Of a DNA stretch of 11,788 nt, positions 1 to 7,310 are shown one piece after another. This stretch comes from Flavobacterium psychrophilum (GTDB lineage Bacteria; Bacteroidota; Bacteroidia; Flavobacteriales; Flavobacteriaceae). A model generated the notes under the pieces. That model was not told the DNA's origin. It did not search any database and saw only the letters and a list, made by a program, of their open reading frames with translations. The stretch spans positions 1-11,788 of the forward strand of contig CAMAWK010000055.1 in assembly GCA_945861915.1 (NCBI GenBank). The letters run 5' to 3'. Position 1 is the first letter of the stretch. The number at the start of each line of letters is the position of its first letter. The position numbers and the translations under genes are program-made.

Positions 1-84
1 ATTATCTCGGAACATTTTGATGATAATTATAGTTCTATTTTAAAGGAAAATGCAGATTATTTGGATAAATATCTTAACATTTAA
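1..84 (+). CDS. C-terminal end of an upstream gene (probably a CBS-domain protein), partial
   Basis: Frame 1 is open from the first base to a TAA at 82-84 and gives the last 27 residues of a protein ending in ENADYLDKYLNI. The start lies outside the window. Six bases separate its stop from the ATG of nadK, so the two are probably co-transcribed. The fragment is too short to show a domain. The guess of a CBS-domain protein rests on remembered gene order in Flavobacteriia, where such a gene precedes NAD kinase, and on the acidic, aromatic tail; it is inference. That it is a genuine coding end is supported by the tight spacing to nadK and the absence of any other gene start here. Confidence 0.55.
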   Translation: MISEHFDDNYSSILKENADYLDKYLNI

Positions 85-90
85 AGGGAA

Positions 91-975
91 ATGAAAGTAG
101 CCATTTACGGGAAATATTATCTTAATAGTACAGAGCCAATTATCAAAGATATTTTTGTTTTTTTTAATAACAATCAAGTAGAAATGGTTATTGAATCTGA
201 ATTTTTGAAAATTCTACACGAAAAAGAAATTATTCAAAAACAATATAAAACATTTACTTCTCATACTGAATTAGACAGTAGTTTTGATATGCTCATCAGT
301 ATTGGTGGCGATGGAACTATTTTGAGAGCTGCTGCATTAGTACGAAATTCTGGCGTTCCAATTTTAGGTATCAATGCAGGAAGATTGGGTTTTTTGGCGA
401 CCGTTCAAAAAGAAAATATTGCTGAGTTCATGCAATTTATTATCGAAAAAAAATACACTATTTCCAAAAGAACGCTGCTTAGTCTTTCGTGTACACCTAC
501 AAACGAAGCCATAGAAGAAATTAATTTTGCTTTGAATGAAGTTTCCGTTAGTCGAAAAGATACCACTTCAATGATAACCATTGAAACCTATTTGAATAAT
601 GAATTTTTGAATTCCTATTGGGCCGATGGTTTAATTATTTCAACACCTACAGGTTCTACAGGTTATTCGATGAGTTGTGGCGGACCTATATTAACTCCCA
701 ATGTGAGTAGTTTTGTTGTAACTCCAATTGCTCCACATAATTTGAATGCTCGTCCGTTGGTAATTCCTGATGATACCGAAATTAGACTAAAAGTTTCGGG
801 TCGAGAGGAAAATTATTTGGTTTCGTTAGACTCACGAATTACAGTAGTTCAAAACGAAACCATATTAGTCATCAATAAAACGCCTTTTCAAATTAACATG
901 GTCGAAATACCAGAGGAAACTTTCCTGAAAACGCTAAGAACCAAACTCTTTTGGGGCGAAGATCGTAGAAATTAA
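91..975 (+). CDS. nadK: NAD kinase
   Basis: This cytoplasmic enzyme phosphorylates NAD to NADP with ATP or polyphosphate and supplies the NADP pool. The 294-residue protein has the normal family length. Visible family motifs are GGDGT at residues 72-76, the dinucleotide-binding and catalytic signature, then GINAGRLGFL (93-102), NE at 149-150, ADG at 178-180 and the glycine/threonine-rich segment TPTGSTGYSMSCGGP (185-199), followed by the conserved PIAPHNLNARPLVIPD stretch (212-227). The ATG at 91 is the natural start because it leads straight into the first strand (MKVAIYG) and lies 6 nt after the previous stop. An AAAGGGA run sits directly before the ATG, too close to act as a classical Shine-Dalgarno site. 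It probably shares a transcript with the upstream gene. The operon that follows has its own promoter. No key residue is missing. Confidence 0.97.
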   Translation: MKVAIYGKYYLNSTEPIIKDIFVFFNNNQVEMVIESEFLKILHEKEIIQKQYKTFTSHTELDSSFDMLISIGGDGTILRAAALVRNSGVPILGINAGRLGFLATVQKENIAEFMQFIIEKKYTISKRTLLSLSCTPTNEAIEEINFALNEVSVSRKDTTSMITIETYLNNEFLNSYWADGLIISTPTGSTGYSMSCGGPILTPNVSSFVVTPIAPHNLNARPLVIPDDTEIRLKVSGREENYLVSLDSRITVVQNETILVINKTPFQINMVEIPEETFLKTLRTKLFWGEDRRN

Positions 976-1068
976 TTCGATTTTATATAGGCAAGTATAC
1001 GAATACACCCGTTTTTCTCGTTTGACCTTTACCAAAGCTACAATTGTTGTTATTTAAAACTAGAGCCA

Positions 1069-1097
1069 TTGATTAGAGCTGATAATTGTTATATTTG
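1069..1097 (+). promoter_or_regulatory. Bacteroidota-type promoter of the envelope operon
   Basis: TATATTTG at 1090-1097 matches the Bacteroidetes -7 consensus TAnnTTTG exactly. A TTG at 1069-1071 lies 18 nt upstream, close to the usual spacing of about 19 nt for the -33 element. Transcription would start near 1104, giving a leader of about 14 nt before the ATG at 1118. The rest of the 142-nt gap (976-1117) shows no gene and no convincing terminator for nadK, so some read-through from upstream is possible. The call comes from motif match and position only. Confidence 0.65.
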
Positions 1098-1117
1098 CAC
1101 CCAATTTTTTTCAAAGA

Positions 1118-1798
1118 ATGAACAATATTTTCAATCTTTTATTTTTATTTTTTTCATTATTCGTAAGTGCTCAAATTCATGAAGTTGGAGCTTTTGTCGG
1201 TTTAAGTAATTTTGTTGGTGATGTGGGCCGTACGAATTATATTCATCCAAACAAACCAGCCTTAGGAATACTTTATAAATGGAATAAAAGTCCAAGACAT
1301 TCCTATCGTTTTTCGTATACTCAAACCTATCTAAGGGCTAATGATATTATTTCAAAGGAACCGAGTAGATATTTAAGAGGATATAATTTTGACAATAATC
1401 TAAAAGAATTATCTTTAGCCCTTGAATTTAACTTTTTTGACTTTAATTTACATAAATCAGAAAGGAAAATTACACCTTATGTTTATTCGGGGATGAGTTA
1501 TATAAGATATGATGAATTGTATGTTGATTCTGGAATAACTTACAAGGATAATATAGGAAATGCTTTCGCAATCCCACTGAGTTTAGGAGTTAAATCGAAT
1601 ATAAATCGTTTTTTTGTTTTGGCATTAGAAGTAGGAGCGCGATTTACATTTACAGATAATTTAGACGGGAGTAATCCTAAAAACGAAGATTTCAAATCGC
1701 TGAGATTTGGAAATATAAATAATAATGACGTGTATGTTTTCTCTGGATTAACACTGACCTATACTTTTGGAGAAAAACCCTGTTATTGCGCAGAATAA
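1118..1798 (+). CDS. DUF6089 family outer-membrane beta-barrel protein
   Basis: The 226-residue protein starts with a signal peptide: a short polar start, hydrophobic core at about residues 5-17, then SAQ (17-19) as a likely signal peptidase I site. The mature protein is rich in alternating aromatic and polar strands (GAFVGLSNFVGDVGRTNYI near 24-42, YRFSYTQTYLRA near 63-74, ITPYVYSGMSYIRYDELYV further on) and ends in TLTYTFGEKPCYCAE. This fits a small outer-membrane barrel. The GDVG/TNYI/P pattern near the N-terminus and the place between nadK and uppS are what I recall for DUF6089, a Bacteroidetes family of unknown function. It is the first gene of the operon and its stop is 1 nt before the uppS start, suggesting translational coupling. 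A role in outer-membrane or lipid-linked envelope assembly is inference from neighbours. The CYC near the C-terminus is a small oddity. Confidence 0.82.
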   Translation: MNNIFNLLFLFFSLFVSAQIHEVGAFVGLSNFVGDVGRTNYIHPNKPALGILYKWNKSPRHSYRFSYTQTYLRANDIISKEPSRYLRGYNFDNNLKELSLALEFNFFDFNLHKSERKITPYVYSGMSYIRYDELYVDSGITYKDNIGNAFAIPLSLGVKSNINRFFVLALEVGARFTFTDNLDGSNPKNEDFKSLRFGNINNNDVYVFSGLTLTYTFGEKPCYCAE

Positions 1799-1799
1799 A

Positions 1800-2540
1800 A
1801 TGGATTTATTAGAAAAAATAGATACAAATAATTTACCCAAACATTTGTCCATAATTATGGATGGCAACGGTCGTTGGGCAAAACAGAAAGGTCTTTTGCG
1901 AGCTATGGGTCATGAAAATGGCACCAAATCTGTAAAAACAACCATAGAAACGTGTACTAAATTAGGAATTGAGTTTCTCACATTGTATGCCTTTTCTACC
2001 GAAAACTGGAACAGACCCAAACTCGAAGTTGAAACCCTCATGAAATTATTAGTCAGTTCTTTAAAAAAAGAACTTAAAACCCTAAAAGACAATAACATTA
2101 AATTGAATGCTATTGGAAATTTAGAAAAACTACCCCATTCTGCTTACGTTGAATTGCATGATGTTATCGAGGCTACCAAAGAAAATACCAGAATGACACT
2201 CACTCTTGCATTGAGTTATGGTTCAAGAGAAGAAATTGTTTCGGCAGTAAAAATCATAAGTGATAAAGTTAAAAATAATATAATTTCAATTGACAGTATT
2301 GACGATTCAATTATAAATGAGCATCTTTACACGCAAAATTTACCCGACGTAGATTTATTAATACGAACCAGTGGAGAACATAGAATAAGCAATTTTTTGT
2401 TATGGCAAATTGCTTATTCAGAATTATATTTTACTAATGTATTATGGCCAGACTTTAAAGAAGAACATTTGTATGAGGCAATCATTAGTTATCAAAAAAG
2501 AGAACGTAGATTTGGAAAAACAAGCGAACAAGTTAAATAA
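1800..2540 (+). CDS. uppS: Isoprenyl transferase (undecaprenyl diphosphate synthase)
   Basis: This is a cis-prenyltransferase that adds isopentenyl diphosphate units to farnesyl diphosphate to make the C55 carrier lipid for peptidoglycan and surface polysaccharide. From the ATG at 1800 the protein has 246 residues, the usual size. Motifs present: IIMDGNGRWAKQKG (18-31) with the magnesium-binding Asp21, the TLYAFSTENWNRP block (61-73), and LLIRTSGEHRISNFLLWQ (186-203) with Arg189, Arg195 and Ser197 for diphosphate binding, continuing into AYSELYF and LWPDF. An in-frame TTG at 1767 would overlap the previous gene by 32 nt and add 11 unrelated residues; the ATG at 1800, 1 nt after the DUF6089 stop, is preferred. 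The gene sits between two outer-membrane protein genes, as in other Flavobacteriia. The coding sequence looks intact. Confidence 0.97.
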   Translation: MDLLEKIDTNNLPKHLSIIMDGNGRWAKQKGLLRAMGHENGTKSVKTTIETCTKLGIEFLTLYAFSTENWNRPKLEVETLMKLLVSSLKKELKTLKDNNIKLNAIGNLEKLPHSAYVELHDVIEATKENTRMTLTLALSYGSREEIVSAVKIISDKVKNNIISIDSIDDSIINEHLYTQNLPDVDLLIRTSGEHRISNFLLWQIAYSELYFTNVLWPDFKEEHLYEAIISYQKRERRFGKTSEQVK

Positions 2541-2547
2541 TTTTTTA

Positions 2548-5175
2548 GTGTTACATAAGTATATTACCCTTTTTATTTTATTATTTTTTGGAAGTTTTTA
2601 TCAAATTAACGCTCAAGAAAGAGTTCCTTTCGATCAAGGAAAAAAATACATACTAGCCGATGTAAATTTAGTTGGAAAATTAAGTTTTAATAGCCAAACT
2701 GTTGTAACATTTGCGGGACTTGAAAAGGGTCAAGAAGTTACAGTTCCTGGTGAAGAAATAAGCAATGCAATAAAGAAATTAGGAAAATTAGGATTGTTTG
2801 ATGAAATTTCATTTTACGTTAATAAAATTCAAAATGACAGTATTTATTTAGACTTACATCTTGAAGAATTGCCTAAGCTAAACGATGTTAAATTCATAGG
2901 TGTTAAGAAAGGCAAAGTAGAGAGCTTAATAAAAGATACTGGCTTAGATAAAGGAAAAGTAGTAAACGAAAATCTACTTACTACAACCAAAAACTACATA
3001 GAAAACAAATACAAAAAAGATGGTTTTTTTAACACTAAGGTAATTATTAACACAGTTAAAGACACTTCGTCTGTAAACGTAGTTAATATGCTTGTTAAAA
3101 TTGATTTGGGCGAGAAAGTAAAAATCCAAGAAATTAATTTTGAAGGAAATACAAAAATCGCTGATAAATCATTGCGAAAAGCAATGAAAAACACCAAAAA
3201 ACAAAACCCAATACGAGTTTTTAAAGCCTCTAAATACATTAAGGATAAATTCAAAACCGATTTAGAGTCGGTAATTGCCTCATACAAAGAAAAGGGATAT
3301 CGTGATGCTAGAATCATTTCGGATTCTGTTGTTTACAACAAAGAGAAAAATAAATTATTGGTTAAGGTAAATGTAGAAGAAGGAAATAAATATTATTTTG
3401 GAAATATAAAATTCTTAGGAAACACTGTTTATCCCGATCAAGGTTTGGCTAGTATGGTGGGCATTAATAAAGGCGATGTATACAACGGAGTGCTTCTTGA
3501 AAAAAGAATTGCCGATAAATCCAAGCCAGATAGTGATGATATTACTAATTTATATCAAAATAATGGGTATTTATTTTCAACAATAAACGCTGTTGAAGTT
3601 AAAACTGCCAATGATACGATCGATTTTGAAATCCGAATCACCGAAGGTCCAATTGCTTATTTTAATAAAATTACGGTAACAGGAAATGACAAAACATTTG
3701 ACCATGTTATTTATAGAGAATTAAAAACAAAGCCTGGAGAAAAATATAACAAGGATTTGTTAATCAGAACCATTCGTGAAATTGGTGCTTTAGGTTTTTT
3801 TGACCCAGAAGCCATTGAGCCAAAATTCAAAAACGTAGATGCTGCTGCTGGAACTGTAGATATTGAATATCCTTTGACAGAAAAAGGAGCAAGTCAAATA
3901 GAACTGCAAGGTGGTTATGGTGGCGGGGGGTTTATAGGAACTTTAGGATTATCATTTAATAATTTTTCGGTCAGAAATTTATTCAAAAAAGAAGCTTATA
4001 AACCTTTACCCATGGGAGACGGTCAAAAGGTGTCGTTGCGATTACAAGCCAGTACTTTTTTCAAAACTTATAGTGCTTCTTTTTCTGAGCCTTGGTTTGG
4101 TGGGATAAAACCAGTTCAATTTAGCACTTCGGTATCTTACAGTAAACAATATTTAGGTTCTACTTCGTTTCAAAATCAAAATGTAGATAAAACTAGAAGT
4201 TTTAATTTACTCACTTTATCTATTGGTTTAGCCAAAAGATTAACTGTTCCTGACGATTTCTTCGTTTTGTCACAATCATTAAGTTATCAACATTATGATT
4301 TGAATAATTACAATACTGGGCTATTTACATTTGGTAATGGAATTTCAAGAAATTTTGCTTATACAGTTGGACTAACTAGAAACAGCAAAGGAGTCAATCC
4401 AATATTTCCAACCTATGGATCGGAATTTAGCATTACAGGTAAATTTACTTTGCCATACTCATTATTTAATGGGGTGGATTATGCAGGGTTGAATAATCTT
4501 GAGGAAAATAAAATTAAAAACACAGCAGAAACTCAAAATGGATTACCCTATTTAGATGAAAGTGGAATTCCCGTTGCAACCTTTAAAGAGGCTGCTGCCG
4601 ATCAATCGAAAGTTGATCAAAAGAAATTTAATTGGTTAGAATATTATAAAATTAAATTCAAAGCTGATTGGTATACAAAAATTTATGGTAAATTCGTTCT
4701 CCGAACGCTGTCGGAATTTGGATTCTTAGGTGCATACAATCAAGGTAGAGGTTTAATTCCTTTTGAAAGGTTTTATTTGGGAGGAGATGGAATGCAAAAC
4801 TTTGCTATGGATGGTAGAGAAACCATACAGTTGAGAGGTTATCCTAACAATGCATTAACACCTGTAGATGATACTGGAGTACAAGTAGGAGCTACAGTTT
4901 ACAATAAGTTCTCAATGGAAATGAGGTATCCAATTACATTAAAATCAGCTGCTTCTATTTATGCGTTAGCTTTTTTAGAAGCAGGATCGGCTTATGACAG
5001 TTTTAAAGGTTATAATCCATTTCAGTTAAAACGTTCGGCGGGAATTGGTCTAAGGATATTTATGCCTGCTTTCGGATTATTGGGAATTGATTTTGGAAAA
5101 GGATTTGATGCTTTGCCAGGATTTACTCAGCCAAATGGCTGGGAAACACATTTTATTATAGGACAACAATTTTAA
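2548..5175 (+). CDS. bamA: Outer membrane protein assembly factor BamA (Omp85)
   Basis: BamA inserts beta-barrel proteins into the outer membrane. With the GTG start at 2548 the protein has 875 residues: signal peptide (about 1-23, hydrophobic core YITLFILLFFGSF, cleavage after INAQ), five POTRA-like repeats at roughly 33-108, 109-187, 190-277, 281-366 and 369-445, and a C-terminal 16-strand-type barrel from about 450 to the end. The barrel shows the loop-6 motif LRGYP (762-766), the family's VRGF/Y equivalent, and ends in Phe (IIGQQF), the usual outer-membrane protein signature. The start is uncertain. In-frame ATG at 2473 and TTG at 2512 also exist, but they overlap uppS and put a charged extension of 12-25 residues before the signal peptide. 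The GTG lies 7 nt after the uppS stop and gives a standard signal peptide. The first OmpH gene follows after 38 nt. Identity is secure; only the start is in doubt. Confidence 0.95.
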   Translation: MLHKYITLFILLFFGSFYQINAQERVPFDQGKKYILADVNLVGKLSFNSQTVVTFAGLEKGQEVTVPGEEISNAIKKLGKLGLFDEISFYVNKIQNDSIYLDLHLEELPKLNDVKFIGVKKGKVESLIKDTGLDKGKVVNENLLTTTKNYIENKYKKDGFFNTKVIINTVKDTSSVNVVNMLVKIDLGEKVKIQEINFEGNTKIADKSLRKAMKNTKKQNPIRVFKASKYIKDKFKTDLESVIASYKEKGYRDARIISDSVVYNKEKNKLLVKVNVEEGNKYYFGNIKFLGNTVYPDQGLASMVGINKGDVYNGVLLEKRIADKSKPDSDDITNLYQNNGYLFSTINAVEVKTANDTIDFEIRITEGPIAYFNKITVTGNDKTFDHVIYRELKTKPGEKYNKDLLIRTIREIGALGFFDPEAIEPKFKNVDAAAGTVDIEYPLTEKGASQIELQGGYGGGGFIGTLGLSFNNFSVRNLFKKEAYKPLPMGDGQKVSLRLQASTFFKTYSASFSEPWFGGIKPVQFSTSVSYSKQYLGSTSFQNQNVDKTRSFNLLTLSIGLAKRLTVPDDFFVLSQSLSYQHYDLNNYNTGLFTFGNGISRNFAYTVGLTRNSKGVNPIFPTYGSEFSITGKFTLPYSLFNGVDYAGLNNLEENKIKNTAETQNGLPYLDESGIPVATFKEAAADQSKVDQKKFNWLEYYKIKFKADWYTKIYGKFVLRTLSEFGFLGAYNQGRGLIPFERFYLGGDGMQNFAMDGRETIQLRGYPNNALTPVDDTGVQVGATVYNKFSMEMRYPITLKSAASIYALAFLEAGSAYDSFKGYNPFQLKRSAGIGLRIFMPAFGLLGIDFGKGFDALPGFTQPNGWETHFIIGQQF

Positions 5176-5213
5176 AATATATTTAAACGTTACATTCTTT
5201 AAAAATTACAGTC

Positions 5214-6704
5214 ATGAGAAAACAGTTTTTAATTCTATTTTTAGTATTGATTATAGGCGGTTCAATTCAAGCTCAAACGAAAGGGACTAAAATAGGTTTT
5301 ATTGATATGGAATACATATTAGAAAATGTGCCAGATTACACAGAAGCTCAAACTCAATTAGAGGAAAAAGCGCAGGAATGGAAACAACAAATTGAATCCA
5401 AAAAAGCAGAAATAAATAAATTAAAAGAAGCTTTGGCTGCCGAAAAAGCGTTATTGACAAAAGAACTTATTTCTGAAAGAGAAACTGAAATTAGTTTTCT
5501 TGAAAATGAAAACTTAGATTATCAGCAAAAAAGATTTGGTCCACAAGGTGATTTAATTTTGCAAAAATCAACGTTAACAAAACCAATTCAAGATCAGGTT
5601 TTTACTGCTATTCAAGATATTGCAGAAGCTAAAAAATATGATTTTATCTTTGATAAAACATCCGATTTAACCATGCTTTTTGCAGCGAAAAGATTTGACA
5701 TTAGCGATCAGGTTTTGCGCGTATTAAACCGTTCTGAAAAAAGAGAACAAATGACTAAAAAGGAAATCGCTGCCGAAGAAGCTAGAGATGCCAAAGAAGA
5801 TGCTATTGCCGAAAATCCAGCTTTAGCAGAAAGAAAGAAAATACTAGATGATAAAAAAGCATCACGAGATAAAGCTTTAGAGGATAGAAAACTATTGCAG
5901 GAGCAAAGAAAAAAAGATATAGAAGAAAAGAAAAAACAAATTATTCTCGACAAAGAAGCAAAAAGAACTGGAACAACAGCATCTGCTAAAACATCAGGAA
6001 ATGAGGGTGCTACATCATCTGCTGATGCATCCAAAACTGCCGCCGCGGATGCAAAACAAAAACAAGCAGACGATAAAGCAAGAATACTAGAGGAACGCAA
6101 AAAAACTATAGAAGATCGTAAGAGAGCAATAGAAGAAAAAAAGCAACAGATTTTAGATGAAAGAGAAGCTAAGAAAAATTCCTCAACTAAAGTAGAATCT
6201 AAAACAACGGAAGTTGTAGCGACTGAAAAGCCTGCTGAAGTTTCAAAAACAGCTTCTGCTGCCGAAGCCAAGCAAAAACAAGCAGATGAGAAAGCTAAAG
6301 TGCTTGAAGAGCGTAAAAAAGCAATCGAAGATCAGAAAAAAGCCCTAGAAGAAAAAAGAACACAATTACTTCAAGAAAGAGAAGCAAAAAAAACTGGCAC
6401 GGTTTCTGAAAAGAAAGTAAGTGAAGTTGCAAAGGAAGCAAAAGTAGTTGTTAAGGAAGAAGTAAAACAGCAAGTAAAACCAACTGAGAAAGTGATCGAA
6501 GCTGCCAAAGTAGTGGTTGATTCTACCAAAGCTGTAGCACCTGTAAAATTAACTCCTCAAGAATTGAAACAAAAACAACTAGATGCTAGAAACAAAATAC
6601 TTGAAGACAGAAAAAAACTAATAGAAGAAAATAAAAAAGCTTTAGAAGAGAAAAAGAAAAAAATTCTTGAAGAAAGAGAAGCGGCAAAACAAGGAACAAA
6701 ATAG
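5214..6704 (+). CDS. OmpH/Skp-family periplasmic protein with long charged repeat extension
   Basis: The 496-residue protein begins with a signal peptide (hydrophobic core at about residues 5-18, SIQAQ at 17-21). Residues about 22-172 form an OmpH/Skp domain: a first strand TKIGFIDMEYIL (25-36), a long charged helical hairpin (45-110), then TKPIQDQVFTAIQDIA (122-137) and the closing strand YDFIFD (142-147). Skp chaperones trap unfolded outer-membrane proteins in the periplasm and pass them to BamA, which is encoded just upstream. Skp is normally about 160 residues. Here about 320 extra residues follow, holding four copies of a 43-residue Lys/Glu/Arg-rich helical repeat (211-253, 281-323, 353-395, 452-494) separated by Ala/Ser/Thr/Val/Lys linkers. 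The extension is expected to be long helix, either coiled coil or single charged helix. The chaperone role follows from family and context; the job of the extension is unknown. The gene is intact and in frame. Confidence 0.92.
   Translation: MRKQFLILFLVLIIGGSIQAQTKGTKIGFIDMEYILENVPDYTEAQTQLEEKAQEWKQQIESKKAEINKLKEALAAEKALLTKELISERETEISFLENENLDYQQKRFGPQGDLILQKSTLTKPIQDQVFTAIQDIAEAKKYDFIFDKTSDLTMLFAAKRFDISDQVLRVLNRSEKREQMTKKEIAAEEARDAKEDAIAENPALAERKKILDDKKASRDKALEDRKLLQEQRKKDIEEKKKQIILDKEAKRTGTTASAKTSGNEGATSSADASKTAAADAKQKQADDKARILEERKKTIEDRKRAIEEKKQQILDEREAKKNSSTKVESKTTEVVATEKPAEVSKTASAAEAKQKQADEKAKVLEERKKAIEDQKKALEEKRTQLLQEREAKKTGTVSEKKVSEVAKEAKVVVKEEVKQQVKPTEKVIEAAKVVVDSTKAVAPVKLTPQELKQKQLDARNKILEDRKKLIEENKKALEEKKKKILEEREAAKQGTK
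5844..6695 (+). repeat. Four-copy 43-codon coding repeat inside the long OmpH gene
   Basis: Units lie at 5844-5972, 6054-6182, 6270-6398 and 6567-6695, starting 210, 216 and 297 nt apart. The last three units begin with the same KQKQ residues, and all four share a core resembling IEEKKKQILEEREAKK. Each unit has Leu or Ile at unit positions 12, 26 and 33 (and Ile19 in units 2-4), a seven-residue period, with Glu/Asp then Lys/Arg between them. The first unit is the most divergent. Linkers between the units are Ala/Ser/Thr/Lys/Val-rich and unequal in length. The pattern suggests duplication of one helical module followed by drift, with linker growth before the last unit. Confidence 0.88.
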
Positions 6705-6750
6705 AAAAGTAGAATACAAACAACAATTAATTATTTAATATTTAAACACA

Positions 6751-7251
6751 ATGAGACAGATTAAAACTTTACTAATTGCTACATTATTCATTTTAGGAGC
6801 AACTCAAACCATTAATGCACAAGCAAAAACAGCACATGTTGATGTAACCGAAATTATGTCAAAAATGCCAGCTATGTTAGATGCTCAAAAACAACTGGAA
6901 AAAATAAGCACTACTTATGATGCCGATTATAAAAAAATGGCTGAAGAATTTAAAGCTAAATTAGCAAAATATGACGCTGAGGCTGCTACAGTTTCTGAAG
7001 CTATGAATGGCGAACGTCAAAAAGAAGTAGGTGATATGCAAAAAAGAATCCAAGAGTTTGGTCAAAATGCACAGAAAGAAGTACAACAAAAACAAGAAGA
7101 TATCACAAAACCAATTTACGAAAAAGTGAGAGCTTCAATACAAAAAGTGGGTAAAGCCAAAGGATTTCAATATGTTTTGGATGGTTCTACACTTTTGTTA
7201 GCAGACGGTCCAAACATTACTGACGATGTTAAAAAAGATTTAGGATTTTAA
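6751..7251 (+). CDS. OmpH/Skp-family periplasmic chaperone (short paralogue)
   Basis: The 166-residue protein has standard Skp length. It has a signal peptide (core TLLIATLFILGA at about 6-17, INAQ at 21-24), a first strand KTAHVDVTEIMSKMP (26-40), a long charged helical hairpin (about 46-118), then TKPIYEKVRASIQKVG (119-134) and the closing strand FQYVLD (139-144), ending in LGF. The TKPI element and the strand that follows also occur in the longer neighbour at 122-147 there, so the two are tandem paralogues. It should act in the periplasm as a holdase for unfolded outer-membrane proteins headed for BamA. The gap to the previous gene is 46 nt and has no clear promoter. A strong terminator follows the stop, so this is the last gene of the operon. 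The ATG at 6751 is the obvious start. Confidence 0.95.
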   Translation: MRQIKTLLIATLFILGATQTINAQAKTAHVDVTEIMSKMPAMLDAQKQLEKISTTYDADYKKMAEEFKAKLAKYDAEAATVSEAMNGERQKEVGDMQKRIQEFGQNAQKEVQQKQEDITKPIYEKVRASIQKVGKAKGFQYVLDGSTLLLADGPNITDDVKKDLGF

Positions 7252-7272
7252 TTCTATATTTTTTAAAAATTT

Positions 7273-7310
7273 AAAAACTGCTCATCCATTATTGGTTGAG
7301 CAGTTTTTTT
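7273..7310 (+). terminator. Rho-independent terminator of the envelope operon
   Basis: AAAAACTGCTCA (7273-7284) pairs with TGAGCAGTTTTT (7297-7308), giving a 12-bp stem. After a T-T mismatch, three more pairs (CCA 7286-7288 with TGG 7293-7295) leave a 4-nt loop at 7289-7292. An unbroken run of eight T residues (7304-7311) overlaps the right arm. It lies 22 nt after the stop of the short OmpH gene and ends the DUF6089-uppS-bamA-ompH-ompH transcript. Confidence 0.93.

Noticed and set aside
1061..1079. Direct repeat TAGAGC at 1061-1066 and 1074-1079 as a possible operator
   Set aside because: Only six bases, one extra copy, and AT-rich surroundings; not distinguishable from chance.
1767..1799. 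TTG start for uppS
   Set aside because: Overlaps the DUF6089 coding end and adds residues not expected in the family; ATG 1800 is 1 nt after the previous stop.
1910..2098. Minus-strand open frame of 62 codons
   Set aside because: Inside the conserved part of uppS; shadow frame.
2994..3317. Minus-strand open frame of 107 codons
   Set aside because: Lies fully inside bamA POTRA coding sequence and has no recognisable features.
5708..6271. Open frame of 187 codons on the minus strand, Ser/Ala/Phe-rich
   Set aside because: It is the reverse complement of the Lys/Glu/Ala repeat region; composition explains the lack of stops and there is no start signal or domain.
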